Assembly (NCBI RefSeq): GCF_018986435.1
Contig: NZ_JAHMIN010000006.1
Coordinates: 150,190 to 193,139, forward strand
Direction: 5' to 3'
DNA: 42,950 nt
Source: Hahella sp. HN01
Lineage (GTDB): Bacteria; Pseudomonadota; Gammaproteobacteria; Pseudomonadales; Oleiphilaceae
The notes beneath the pieces were generated by a model. That model worked only from the letters and a program-made list of their open reading frames with translations. It did no database searches and had not been told where the DNA came from. Positions within the stretch are counted from its first letter, which is position 1, and each line of letters opens with the position of its first letter. Shown in pieces: positions 16,372 to 24,441 of the stretch. A program made the translations under genes and the position numbers.

Positions 16372-16835
16372 TGGGACGAATGTTGCTGACCCTGGCGGTG
16401 CTGCTGTTCGCCGCCGTCGCCAGCGCCGAGGTCAAGCCGTTCACGGCGGATAGCGTCAAAGCGGTGCAGCAACAGTGGGACGGCGAACCTTACCTGATGG
16501 TGTTGTGGTCCATTGACTGCCCGCCTTGTCACAAAGAACTGGAGACCTTGGGCGGACTGTTAAAGGACAACCCGGATCTGGCGGTGACCCTGGTGTCCAC
16601 GGATCAGGACATGCCTGAAACTCAGGTTATGGAAACCCTGGCCCGTTATAAGATCGAATCCGCCGATAACTGGCGCTTCGCTGATCCAGTGCCAGCGCGT
16701 CTGCGACAGGCGATTGATCCTTCCTGGTATGGGGAATTGCCGCGCAGCTATTTCGTTTCCGCCAACGGCGAGCGCAAAGGCCGCAGCGGCCTGTTGTCCG
16801 AGGACGCCATTCGCGGCTGGCTGCAGAACGATTAA
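16371..16835 (+). CDS. TlpA-like periplasmic thioredoxin
   Basis: A 154-residue protein starting in a TGATG overlap with the upstream stop codon (AAGGAG nine bases before; an in-frame GTG at 16368 is the alternative). The signal peptide ends around residue 19 (VASAE). The thioredoxin fold has its redox motif in WSIDCPPCHKEL (Cys50, Cys53), the cis-Pro region in WYGELPRSYFV, and a C-terminal GLLSEDAIRGWL helix. TlpA-like proteins reduce disulfides in the periplasm, often for copper or heme protein assembly. As third gene of the TonB/propeller operon it may keep the Cys motif of the propeller protein reduced. That partnership is inferred from the operon. Confidence 0.88.
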   Translation: MGRMLLTLAVLLFAAVASAEVKPFTADSVKAVQQQWDGEPYLMVLWSIDCPPCHKELETLGGLLKDNPDLAVTLVSTDQDMPETQVMETLARYKIESADNWRFADPVPARLRQAIDPSWYGELPRSYFVSANGERKGRSGLLSEDAIRGWLQND

Positions 16836-16917
16836 GTCCTTCTGTGGTGGGCCCCGCCATCGCCGCCCATCCCGCTTTTTGCAACCGCTAATCAAAATCA
16901 GTCAAAGAGGAAAGGCG

Positions 16918-17826
16918 ATGGATATAAAAGAGTTTAATTCCTACTTGGATGACGTGAGCCAACGAAGTCCCGATTCGCAGGTGGCCGCGCTGGCGGAAAT
17001 CTACCGCGATGAATTCAACCGTCAGTATGACCAGCTGAAAAGCAACGGCGGCAATCTGGGAGCGATGCAGGAGCTGCTGGATATGATCATGCAGCAACTG
17101 CGGTCGATCCTGAAAATGGACGGCTCCCAGGATTCTAACCCGTCCAAGCATGATAAAACCGGCGGCATTGACAGCGTCTGTGGCGTCAGCGATCCGCCTG
17201 CATTGAACCTGGGCGTGCATAAGTCCAATAAAATCGCTGACGTTGATCTGAAAGATACGCCGGTCAGCTTCGACTCCGCCCTGAGCAAAGCCATGCCGAA
17301 AGGGCGTCTGTCCGAGTCGGAAGGCAAGGATGTGGCGATGCAGGTCATGGATAACCTGATCAAGGATTTCGGCCTCACTCCAGAGCAGGCGGCGGGGGTA
17401 GTCGGCAACCTGTATATGGAAAGCGACGGCATGAATCCGCACATCAACCAATACTCCCAGTTTGGCCAGGGCGCCTCCGATCCTCGCGCATTTGGTTCGC
17501 CCACGAATGACCGGGTGCAGGACAGCACGGGGTATGGCTGGGCGCAGTGGGGCGAGTCCAGCAAGTACAGACTCATCTCCTTCGCGGAGAATAACGGCAT
17601 GGACCCTGGCAGCGCCGCCGCCAACTACGGCTTCCTGAAGCACGAGCTGTCTTCCACCTCGGAAAGCGCGGTGATCGACAAATTGAAGAAGACGGATTCC
17701 GTTTCCGACGCCATGGTGGTGTTCAGACAGGATTTTGAACGGGCGGCGGTAGGATCGTCGGCGGATCAGGAACGCCTCAACAAAGCTAACGAAATATACG
17801 AGGCGTACAAGAGCAGAACCGCTTAA
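16918..17826 (+). CDS. Phage-tail-lysozyme-like domain protein
   Basis: A 302-residue protein starting at ATG 16918 with GAGGAAAGG upstream. An N-terminal helical part (1-70) with Gln/Leu-rich helices and a Gly/Ser/Asp linker precede a C-terminal domain from about 135 that fits the phage tail lysozyme family: LTPEQAAGVVGNLYMESDGMNP (in two parts, with the likely catalytic Glu168), STGYGWAQWGESSKYRL, and a final ERAAVGSS...RLNKANEIYEAY helix. It has no signal peptide and no phage neighbours, so it is either a domesticated tail enzyme or an effector delivered by another machine. A strong terminator follows. Peptidoglycan cleavage is inferred from the family. Confidence 0.75.
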   Translation: MDIKEFNSYLDDVSQRSPDSQVAALAEIYRDEFNRQYDQLKSNGGNLGAMQELLDMIMQQLRSILKMDGSQDSNPSKHDKTGGIDSVCGVSDPPALNLGVHKSNKIADVDLKDTPVSFDSALSKAMPKGRLSESEGKDVAMQVMDNLIKDFGLTPEQAAGVVGNLYMESDGMNPHINQYSQFGQGASDPRAFGSPTNDRVQDSTGYGWAQWGESSKYRLISFAENNGMDPGSAAANYGFLKHELSSTSESAVIDKLKKTDSVSDAMVVFRQDFERAAVGSSADQERLNKANEIYEAYKSRTA

Positions 17827-17835
17827 AACTTAACG

Positions 17836-17868
17836 AAGACGGACGGGCGCCGGCTCGCCGTCTTTTTT
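17836..17868 (+). terminator. Rho-independent terminator
   Basis: AAGACGG pairs with CCGTCTT around a GC-rich loop, followed by TTTTT, ten bases after the stop of the lysozyme-like gene. Confidence 0.85.
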
Positions 17869-18041
17869 ACTTTAGTCTCGCATTTACAATATGTTACATT
17901 CCTGTCGCTTCCCGTTGGCCATCGTAGGGGGCGCGCGACAGTTCTCCGTTGTCGCCTTCCCTGATCAATGGTCATTTCACGCCGTCGGAACCGGGATTCC
18001 GATCATGTCCGTAATCATTGATGAGTAGAGAAGGGGCGACG

Positions 18042-18779
18042 ATGCCGTTCATAGAAGGAATAAAACAAAGCCTGATTTATCCATTTGAGGACCGGGACTG
18101 GGTCAGCAAACTCTGGCCATTACCGTTGATCGCCGCCATTCCCGTGCTGGGCCTGATCAGCGTCATTCTTCTGAAAGGCTGGCGCTTCGAGATGGTGAAA
18201 CGCATCGCGCAGGGCTCCCATGAACTTCCTCCCTTTCGTCCCATTCCCATGCTGAAAACCGGCGCTTTGTTATGGGTGGTCATGATGGGACACATGTTCA
18301 TTCCCGGCGTGCTGTGTTCAATTTTAGGGATCGGCGGACCTTTAGGTTTCGCGGCGGATATTTACGACATTCTCACCGACGGATTCAGCGCCTGGGCCAA
18401 ATCGCAGCCGTCGGACTGGTTGTTGACCTTGTTGGTCTACTTCGTCTGGGGCGTGATTTCCTTTCCGGTATTTCAATCCGGCATGATCCGTTACGCCCTG
18501 AGCGGAGACTGGAAAACCTTGCTCAATGCGCCGGCGAATTTTCTGCTGTTCGTCCGGCATGTGCACTACTTTCTGAAGTTCTATATTTACTGGGTGCTGC
18601 TGTCACTGGGCATCTTTCTGGCGGATTCCGTACTGGCTTTTACCGGGATTGGCCTGTTGCTGGTTCCTGTCTTCACCGTATGCGCCTATTACATCACTAC
18701 CGCTCACGAGCTGGGTTTGCTGGCGAGAAAGGTGAATAACACAAAGGCGGCAAGCGAGATCGCGTCAACGGCGGCATGA
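18042..18779 (+). CDS. DUF4013 family membrane protein
   Basis: A 245-residue integral membrane protein, with start at ATG 18042 (AAGGGG upstream). About six hydrophobic segments are visible: around LPLIAAIPVLGLISVILL, ALLWVVMMGHMFIPGVLCSI, DWLLTLLVYFVWGVISF, FLKFYIYWVLLSLGIFLADS and FTGIGLLLVPVFTVCAYYI. The pattern GWRFEMVKRIAQGSHELPPF after the first segments fits DUF4013. Function unknown. It is probably monocistronic: a terminator lies upstream and a long gap downstream. Confidence 0.8.
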   Translation: MPFIEGIKQSLIYPFEDRDWVSKLWPLPLIAAIPVLGLISVILLKGWRFEMVKRIAQGSHELPPFRPIPMLKTGALLWVVMMGHMFIPGVLCSILGIGGPLGFAADIYDILTDGFSAWAKSQPSDWLLTLLVYFVWGVISFPVFQSGMIRYALSGDWKTLLNAPANFLLFVRHVHYFLKFYIYWVLLSLGIFLADSVLAFTGIGLLLVPVFTVCAYYITTAHELGLLARKVNNTKAASEIASTAA

Positions 18780-18887
18780 AGGCCCTCGTCGCAGTGTTTT
18801 CAAACTAACTCGGCAAGGAACAATCCCACTCTGCGCCAGCGTATTAGTGCCTTTGCGGCGCCGGCGACCACTGCTAGGGTCAACATA

Positions 18888-18941
18888 CGCCTGCTCATTA
18901 AGCGCGGATGTCAGCCCGTTTGGAGGCGCGTTAAGCAGGCG
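18888..18941. other. Inverted repeat with long loop
   Basis: CGCCTGCT at 18888-18895 pairs with AGCAGGCG at 18934-18941; the inner bases (TTAA and GCGCG) could add pairs. It lies in the 266-base gap before the small secreted peptide gene and could be part of a structured leader. I see no known riboswitch class. Confidence 0.3.
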
Positions 18942-19045
18942 CAGGCCGCCAGCCTGACGATAATGGGGCAGGGGTTGCGCCCCGGAGGTTCATCGACCAG
19001 CTTGCGGCGTTCATCCTCTCAACACACTCAGAAGGAGTCTGTGTC

Positions 19046-19240
19046 ATGTTGAAGAAACTCATCGCTCTAATGTCCTTAATCGCTGTATTCAGTGTTGTGA
19101 CGCCGGCCAACGCCCAGTCCACGACTGCGACGAATGCAGTCAGCGCCGCCGCGACTATTGACGAAATTGGCGTCAGCCAACATCACTACTACCTCATCTG
19201 CATCGTTTATACCTGCTATAAGATCCCCATTCCTCACTGA
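19046..19240 (+). CDS. Small secreted peptide, 64 residues
   Basis: AAGGAG lies eight bases before the ATG, and the first 23 residues form a clear Sec signal peptide ending in TPANAQ. The mature part is only about 41 residues: a Thr/Ala/Ser stretch, then IDEIGVSQHHYYLICIVYTCYKIPIPH with two Cys five residues apart. The C-terminus is hydrophobic and aromatic. A perfect terminator hairpin lies 77 bases downstream, so this is a self-contained transcription unit. I know no family for it. A disulfide-stapled secreted peptide is possible. Confidence 0.65.
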   Translation: MLKKLIALMSLIAVFSVVTPANAQSTTATNAVSAAATIDEIGVSQHHYYLICIVYTCYKIPIPH

Positions 19241-19317
19241 GATGGTGGGCCGGGTGTGTCAGGCGCCGGCAGAGGCAAGCTAATGCGTACTTGCACACTG
19301 GGGCATTTGTATAGTCC

Positions 19318-19347
19318 GTTAAGGATGGGAAACCATCCTTAACTTTT
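19318..19347 (+). terminator. Rho-independent terminator
   Basis: GTTAAGGATGG and CCATCCTTAAC form a perfect 11-base stem with a GAAA loop, followed by TTTT. It ends the small secreted peptide unit, just before the monooxygenase gene. Confidence 0.92.
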
Positions 19348-19388
19348 GTATGGTGAAGACGCCTGATTCAACCTGGCGCGGAGAGCAA

Positions 19389-19667
19389 ATGTCCAAGGTG
19401 ATTCTCAAGGGATATATCATTGTCCCCCATGACGATTTAAACGCCGTAGAGCAGGCGTTGCCCAGCCATACACAACTGACCCTTGAAGAGGAAGGCTGTC
19501 TGATTTTCCAAGTAACGAAGCACGACAGCGACCCCAACCGGTTCGACGTCTATGAAGAGTTCGTGGATCGGGCCGCCTTCAATGCGCATCAAGCCAGAGT
19601 GAAAAACTCCCATTGGGGCGGAGTGACCCTCAACGTCGCAAGGTATTACGAAATCTGCGAGGAATGA
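19389..19667 (+). CDS. Antibiotic biosynthesis monooxygenase (ABM) domain protein
   Basis: A 92-residue single-domain protein with start at ATG 19389 (GGAGAG upstream). It fits the dimeric alpha+beta barrel ABM family: ILKGYIIVPHDDLNAVEQALPSH, then LTLEEEGCLIFQVTKHDSDPNRFDVYEEFVDRAAFNAHQ (in parts), the usual E-G-C and YEEF blocks, then the short HW helix. Members include quinol monooxygenases and many of unknown substrate. It is convergent with the LysR gene. Confidence 0.88.
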   Translation: MSKVILKGYIIVPHDDLNAVEQALPSHTQLTLEEEGCLIFQVTKHDSDPNRFDVYEEFVDRAAFNAHQARVKNSHWGGVTLNVARYYEICEE

Positions 19668-19682
19668 ATTTCTGCGCAATCT

Positions 19683-19714
19683 TTTTCGAGGCGATAGTCT
19701 ATTTCGAGGCGATA
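19683..19714. repeat. 14-bp direct repeat at the LysR 3' end
   Basis: TTTCGAGGCGATAG occurs at 19683-19696 and again at 19701-19714, so the last codons of the LysR gene and the bases just after its stop are duplicated. Probably a small local duplication. Confidence 0.7.
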
Positions 19715-20601
19715 GCGATCAGCATCTGACGGAGCCATAAACTTCCAGGGTCGGCGTCGTCCCGGGGATGCCAGGCCATGACAACCTCGAAGCAGGACTG
19801 TTTAAACGGCGCTTCGAACATATCCAGGTCTTCTGCAAATCGAGCCAGAAAACGGCGGGGCAGGGTTGCAATATAGTCTGTTTGCGCGAGAATCAGGGGC
19901 GCCAGACTGTAGTGTTGGACGGAAATAGCGACGCGCCTTTGCGCGCCCAGCCCATTCAATATGTCATCTATTTTACTCTGGAACCCGCCGCCCATGCCGG
20001 ACACCATGAGGTGGCCCCAGCGGCAATAGTCGTCCACATCGATGGCTCCCAGCCCCCTCGGGTGACCTTTTCGCTGCGCGACGCAAAACTGGTCTGTGAG
20101 TAGGGTTTGGCGCACTAATGATCCCGGTGCAGAGGCTGGCGTGGCCAGCATGAGGTCAATTTGGCGCCCCTCATGGCTGTCTTGTATCAGCTCTGGGCCC
20201 ATCTGACGTATAGCAACTTTTATCCCCGGCCCCGCCTCGCGACTGACCTGGGCGATAAGATCAATGCAGAGCATGACCGCAAGGTTGTCGTTCGCGACAA
20301 GAGTAAAAGTGCGTTGAGCGGTTTGCGGATCGAAAGCTGGGGCGCGCTCGACGAGTTCAGTCAATGCCCGTATCTCTCGATTCAGCGGCTCTTTTAATGC
20401 CAGAGCCCTGGCGGTCAGCACCATGCCCCGGCCACTGCTCGCGGGGATGAGCAGCGGGTCATCGAATAACTTCCGCAGCCGCGCGAGTTGGGCTGACAGT
20501 GCGGGTTGCGTCATAAACAGCCGCTGAGCCGCTCGCGTGACATTCGCTTCTTCCAGAAGCACAGACAGAGATACCAATAACCCCAAATCCGACGGCCTCA
20601 T
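19699..20601 (-). CDS. LysR family transcriptional regulator
   Basis: A 300-residue protein. The N-terminal winged helix DLGLLVSLSVLLEEANVTRAAQRLFMTQPALSAQLARLRKLFDDPLLI (residues 4-52, in parts) is a textbook LysR domain. The co-inducer-binding domain runs from about 90. It is divergent from the SnoaL-like and amidase genes with 99 bases between, the normal arrangement for a LysR protein and its target operon. The inducer is unknown, perhaps an amide. Confidence 0.93.
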   Translation of the reverse strand: MRPSDLGLLVSLSVLLEEANVTRAAQRLFMTQPALSAQLARLRKLFDDPLLIPASSGRGMVLTARALALKEPLNREIRALTELVERAPAFDPQTAQRTFTLVANDNLAVMLCIDLIAQVSREAGPGIKVAIRQMGPELIQDSHEGRQIDLMLATPASAPGSLVRQTLLTDQFCVAQRKGHPRGLGAIDVDDYCRWGHLMVSGMGGGFQSKIDDILNGLGAQRRVAISVQHYSLAPLILAQTDYIATLPRRFLARFAEDLDMFEAPFKQSCFEVVMAWHPRDDADPGSLWLRQMLIAIASK

Positions 20602-20700
20602 ATAAAGATCTCTTATAGGTACTAGTCAAACAATCTATTTCAAGCATACCTCAATACCTCCTAAATTGGCTCCACATCAACCTAATCAGGAGAGTTTGAG

Positions 20701-21099
20701 ATGACTACCTTGGATCAAAAAATCGCTATCGGCCGGCAGTTTCATGAAGCGCTGACCACACAGAACTGGTCGCTGCTGGAGGCTGTGCTAACGGATGACG
20801 CCACCTGGACATTGCCAGGCTCGAATGAGGCTTCTGGTTCAGGAATGATTGATGGTCGCGAAGCCATACTTGATCAATGTCGATTGATTGTCAGCTATGG
20901 CGTTAATTTCGACCTCAAACACATCCTTGTCAGCCGCGATAATTTAGCCCTGCAGTTACACAACACCGCTGTGAACGGGGCGCGCCGGCTGGATGAGCAT
21001 CTCGCAACGGTTTGCGTGCTACGAGGCGACAAGATTGCAGCCATTGAGACATTTCTATCGGATGTGCCGGGGATGAACGCCTTTTTCTCAAAGGACTGA
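20701..21099 (+). CDS. SnoaL-like / NTF2-fold protein
   Basis: A 132-residue protein with the NTF2-like cone pattern: GRQFHEALTTQNWSLLEAVLTDDATWTLPGSNEASG at the start, DGREAILDQCRLI, then VCVLRGDKIAAIETFLSDVPGMNAFF. AGGAG lies before the ATG. It is the first gene of a probable two-gene operon with the amidase, divergent from LysR. Family members are cyclases, isomerases or ligand binders; no function can be assigned. Confidence 0.85.
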   Translation: MTTLDQKIAIGRQFHEALTTQNWSLLEAVLTDDATWTLPGSNEASGSGMIDGREAILDQCRLIVSYGVNFDLKHILVSRDNLALQLHNTAVNGARRLDEHLATVCVLRGDKIAAIETFLSDVPGMNAFFSKD

Positions 21100-21183
21100 T
21101 ATGGACGCAGAAACCTTTGGAGTGATGGTGACGATGATAATGATGGTAACGATGGGCAATGTTCAGCAATGGCGGAGACGAGT

Positions 21184-22629
21184 ATGAAAGCGGAAGAGTA
21201 CGTCAAATATGACGGTATCGGGCTGGCGGAGTTGATTAAAAAAGGCGAGGTCAGTCTGTCTGAAGTCACGGAGGCTGCGACGGCCGCCATTAATGCAACC
21301 AACCCCGAAATTCTTGCGGTGGTGGAAAACTGGGAGGGCGTCACGCCGGCGGAAGCGCGCAAAGACTCGCTGCTATACGGGGTCCCATTTTTAATCAAGG
21401 ATCTCGGTGTTGTCATGAATGGCAAGAAAAACGAGCTGGGCAGCAAGTTGGCGGAAGGCTTCACGCCAGACTTCGACAGCACCCTGATGACGCACTTCAA
21501 ACATGCGGGTCTGGTGACGCTGGGACGGACCGCTACACCTGAGTTTGCGATCAGTACGACATCGGAAACGCGCGCATTTGGTCCAAGCCGTAATCCGTGG
21601 AATACGGACTACAATTGTGGAGGTTCAACAGGCGGATCAGCGTCGGCTGTGGCCGCTGGCATGGTTCCGCTTTCTCACGCTACCGACCGCGGAGGCTCCA
21701 TCCGCATACCCGCGTCCGTAAACGGCATTTTTGGCCTGAAGCCCACACGCGGGCGGGTCTCTAATGGCCCTCATCTTGATGAGGTATGGAGCGGACTGGT
21801 CTCTCAGCTTGGCGTCAGCCGCACCGTGCGTGACAGCGCGGCGATGCTCGACGCGATCAGCGTTCCCGGGGTAGGCGAACCCTATTACACTGCGCCGCCG
21901 GCGGAGAGCTTTTTGACCTCCGTGGGCAGAGACCCGAAACCGCTTCGCATCGGCCTGATGATGGACCCCGCCAACGGGACTAAAACCAGCGCTGTCGTAG
22001 CGGAATCAGTCGCCAGAACCGCCAGACTGCTTGAAGACCTCGGTCATCAGGTGGAGGCAGTCAAATTCGACCTTGGCGTGAGCTGGGAAGCGTTTGTACA
22101 TGCTAACGCCCAGTTCTGGACCCTGAATACCGCCTCCTGGGTGGAACTGATTGCGGAACTCACCGGCCGCCCAATCAATGCAGACACCCTGGAACAGGCG
22201 ACGCTCGCGGTGCATGAATACGGCAAGAACGTCAGCGGAATGGATGTGCTTGGCGCTTTGGGGACGCGCAACATTGTCTCGCGTAGTCTGGGCGCTTACT
22301 TCCAAAACTTCGACATTCTGATGACGCCCACCATGCCAGAGCTTCCGCTCAAGATCGGAGAGTACAACAAGGTTCAGAATCAGGTGGATGGTCTCGGCTG
22401 GATCGAACACGTCTTCAGACAGTCGCCGTTCACAGCATTGGCGAACCTCACGGGCGTCCCCTCTATGTCCGTGCCCTCAGGCTACGACAAACAGACGCAA
22501 CTGCCGATCGGCGCCATGTACACCGCCCAGTTTGGCGATGACAGCGCCTTGTTCAGCCTGGCGGGCCAGATCGAACGGGCGGCGCCGTGGAACACGAGAA
22601 CACCCAAGGTGTGGGCGGGAGGGTCGTAG
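21184..22629 (+). CDS. Amidase signature family enzyme
   Basis: A 481-residue enzyme. I choose ATG 21184 because GGAG sits six to seven bases upstream. The catalytic set is complete: Lys72 in PFLIKDLG, cis-Ser148 in CGGSTGGSASAVAAG and the nucleophile Ser172 in DRGGSIRIPASVNGIFGLKPTRGRVS (in parts). The C-terminal part (FTALANLTGVPSMSVPSG, LPIGAMYTA) is also typical. The Ser-cisSer-Lys triad hydrolyses carboxamides. Length and spacing suit a small-molecule amidase and not GatA, as GatB/GatC are absent. Likely controlled by the divergent LysR protein. Confidence 0.93.
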   Translation: MKAEEYVKYDGIGLAELIKKGEVSLSEVTEAATAAINATNPEILAVVENWEGVTPAEARKDSLLYGVPFLIKDLGVVMNGKKNELGSKLAEGFTPDFDSTLMTHFKHAGLVTLGRTATPEFAISTTSETRAFGPSRNPWNTDYNCGGSTGGSASAVAAGMVPLSHATDRGGSIRIPASVNGIFGLKPTRGRVSNGPHLDEVWSGLVSQLGVSRTVRDSAAMLDAISVPGVGEPYYTAPPAESFLTSVGRDPKPLRIGLMMDPANGTKTSAVVAESVARTARLLEDLGHQVEAVKFDLGVSWEAFVHANAQFWTLNTASWVELIAELTGRPINADTLEQATLAVHEYGKNVSGMDVLGALGTRNIVSRSLGAYFQNFDILMTPTMPELPLKIGEYNKVQNQVDGLGWIEHVFRQSPFTALANLTGVPSMSVPSGYDKQTQLPIGAMYTAQFGDDSALFSLAGQIERAAPWNTRTPKVWAGGS

Positions 22630-22654
22630 GGAGCTGTTTTCACGCTAACCGTAT

Positions 22655-22688
22655 AAATCGCCGCGTGGGAGTTACCGCGCGGCGATTT
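22655..22688 (+). terminator. Strong hairpin after the amidase gene
   Basis: AAATCGCCGCG pairs perfectly with CGCGGCGATTT around a 12-base loop, 26 bases after the stop. The stem itself supplies the A and T tracts and is followed by AATTTC. A probable bidirectional-type terminator. Confidence 0.75.
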
Positions 22689-22953
22689 AATTTCATTGGG
22701 TTACAGTCTGGGCGGACAACGCCCCGAAAGGGACAAAACTGCTGAAAAGCCATACAAACTGTGGGTGGGGAGAATGCGCTCAGGTTTGTAAGGTCTACGA
22801 GGTCGAGAGACGGCTCTGGCGTTTAAAAGGCTCCAGACGTATCTTCTCCCGATTTGATAAGCTGGATGTCGTGTTTAAATTTTTCATCCAGTTTGCATTA
22901 ATTGCTGATAAGTTACTTAGTGTGAACAGTCCCTGTAAGTAACAAGGTAATCG
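22689..22953. other. Intergenic stretch, no gene seen
   Basis: Together with the hairpin just before it, this makes a 324-base gap between the amidase and the next gene. I see no convincing reading frame or named RNA. The promoter for the following small gene should lie here, probably in the AT-rich part from about 22850 to 22940. Confidence 0.5.
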
Positions 22954-23265
22954 ATGAACATCGTAGATAAAGTAAAAAGAAAAGACGCCATCCGCAAATA
23001 TATTGGCGTATTGGGCCCCGAGCTGAGAAAGCGGCACGACAAGAAAAAATTCTACAGCGGCGACGAAGTAAAACAGGCCCTGGCCGCCCTGGAGTTGTCC
23101 AACAAATTCATCCCCTTCGCATTGGCGCTCTATTGCAGCAAAGACGAATACGAAAAAGCCACCCCGCAACCCGGCGGAAAGGTTATGAACTACGCTGAAG
23201 CCAAGACCATCGCGCTGAATATCGCCCTGGCGGGGAGCGCGTTGGGGAGTGGGGAAGGTGACTAG
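22954..23265 (+). CDS. Uncharacterised small protein, possibly DUF6559-like
   Basis: A 103-residue basic, soluble, helical protein: KRKDAIRKYIGVLGPELRKRHDKKKFYSGDEVKQALAALELSNKFIPFALALYCSKDEYEKA (in parts). From memory, the K..Y......L.....KK.FY...V..AL..L.LS.KFI.FALA.YC....F layout resembles DUF6559, a family seen in gammaproteobacteria; I cannot verify this. AAGG lies six bases before the ATG. The end overlaps the start of the TPR gene, suggesting coupled translation. Confidence 0.75.
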   Translation: MNIVDKVKRKDAIRKYIGVLGPELRKRHDKKKFYSGDEVKQALAALELSNKFIPFALALYCSKDEYEKATPQPGGKVMNYAEAKTIALNIALAGSALGSGEGD

Positions 23266-24067
23266 TTGCTTGAAGCGATGCATTTTGTTCATTCTCATGA
23301 CCTTTTGGGGGACGGCGATGGCGGCGGATATTGTCTATAAATCAGCTGACGGCAGAGTGCTGACCTTGCAGGAGTTGGAGAACTTAGACGGTCAGGCAGA
23401 GTGGGAAGTTCAGAGTGGGGGAGATATACCGGAGGCCGCCGTCGCTTTGCACAATCAGGCCAGGGAGTTTGGTCAGCAAGGGGAGAACGATAAGGCGATT
23501 GACGCCTTCAAGCAGGCTATAAAGCTGGCGCCGGAGTGGCCCTATCCTTATTACGATCTGGCGTATACCTATCTGCTGGCGGGCGATCCGGAACAAGCCT
23601 TGGCGCTATACAAGACAGTAAATCAGCTGTCTCCCCGAGGATTTTTCACAGCGCAAACCGCCTATCACTATCTGCAGCTCGAAAAGGAAGGCAAGTATCC
23701 GGCGGGATTGTATTTGTATTACCTCAGCCATGAATGGGGGAAGAGCCCGGAACAGCAAGCGGAGATCTTCGCGAATATTCTCAATCGCTTTCCCGACTAC
23801 GCCCCGGCCCTGCAAAAACTTGCAGACCTGTATGAGGACGAGGAAAAGAAACTCGCGCTGATTGATAAAGGCCTGGCCGCCAATCCGGATAAGGAAACAC
23901 GAGGTTTTCTTCTGCTGAATAAAGCGGTCACTTTGTTTAACCGTGGCGACAGTCAAACGGCGATCGCTATTTTGGGAGAACTGGCTTTGGACCCTGAATC
24001 CCCGAGGGATGTTGAACTTATCGCCAAGCGCACCTTGGGGATGTTGGTGAAGCAGCAAGGGCAGTGA
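23258..24067 (+). CDS. Exported tetratricopeptide-repeat protein
   Basis: A 269-residue protein starting at GTG 23258 (GGGGAG eight bases upstream), overlapping the previous gene by eight bases; a GTG at 23249 is an alternative. A signal peptide (CILFILMTFWGTAMAA) leads to TPR units: ALHNQAREFGQQGENDKAIDAFKQAIKLAPEWPYPYYDLAYTYLLAGDPEQALALYKTVNQLSP (in parts, two repeats), then weaker repeats to the C-terminus (NRFPDYAPALQKLADLYEDEE, LLNKAVTLFNRGDSQTAIAIL). Probably a periplasmic scaffold. Partner unknown. Confidence 0.85.
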   Translation: MTSCLKRCILFILMTFWGTAMAADIVYKSADGRVLTLQELENLDGQAEWEVQSGGDIPEAAVALHNQAREFGQQGENDKAIDAFKQAIKLAPEWPYPYYDLAYTYLLAGDPEQALALYKTVNQLSPRGFFTAQTAYHYLQLEKEGKYPAGLYLYYLSHEWGKSPEQQAEIFANILNRFPDYAPALQKLADLYEDEEKKLALIDKGLAANPDKETRGFLLLNKAVTLFNRGDSQTAIAILGELALDPESPRDVELIAKRTLGMLVKQQGQ

Positions 24068-24183
24068 AGTGATGGGTTCAGCATTAAAGATACGCTGTCT
24101 CATGGTTTACCGCCTGGTTACCTGGAAGCCGATATACTCTCAAGTTAGACTCACAGCCAAGCTGATAGTTATGTGGAGGCGAT

Positions 24184-24423
24184 ATGATTTCATGGGTCGT
24201 TAACGTTGTCGGATTATGTCTGTCCTTCTATTTCACGGATCTGACGTCCGAGTCTTTTTTTACAAGCATTATCTGTCCTATTCTGGTTATGCTGTTTTTG
24301 ATATCCATTGCGTTGAAAATCGCCATATCCACTAAGGGCTCCGGCGGCTACTCGCGTGATAGCGGAGGCGGCGGCTTCTTTGGCGGCGATGGAGGGTGTG
24401 GAGGCGATGGCGGCGGGGACTGA
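24184..24423 (+). CDS. Small membrane protein with Gly/Asp C-terminal tail (second)
   Basis: A 79-residue protein with GGAGG seven bases before the ATG. There are two hydrophobic helices (about 1-20 and 25-48), then a tail SGGGGFFGGDGGCGGDGGGD ending at the last residue. The tail resembles that of the protein at 10435-10827, while the membrane parts differ. Function unknown. Confidence 0.75.
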   Translation: MISWVVNVVGLCLSFYFTDLTSESFFTSIICPILVMLFLISIALKIAISTKGSGGYSRDSGGGGFFGGDGGCGGDGGGD

Positions 24424-24441
24424 TAGGAACGCCCCCGACTG

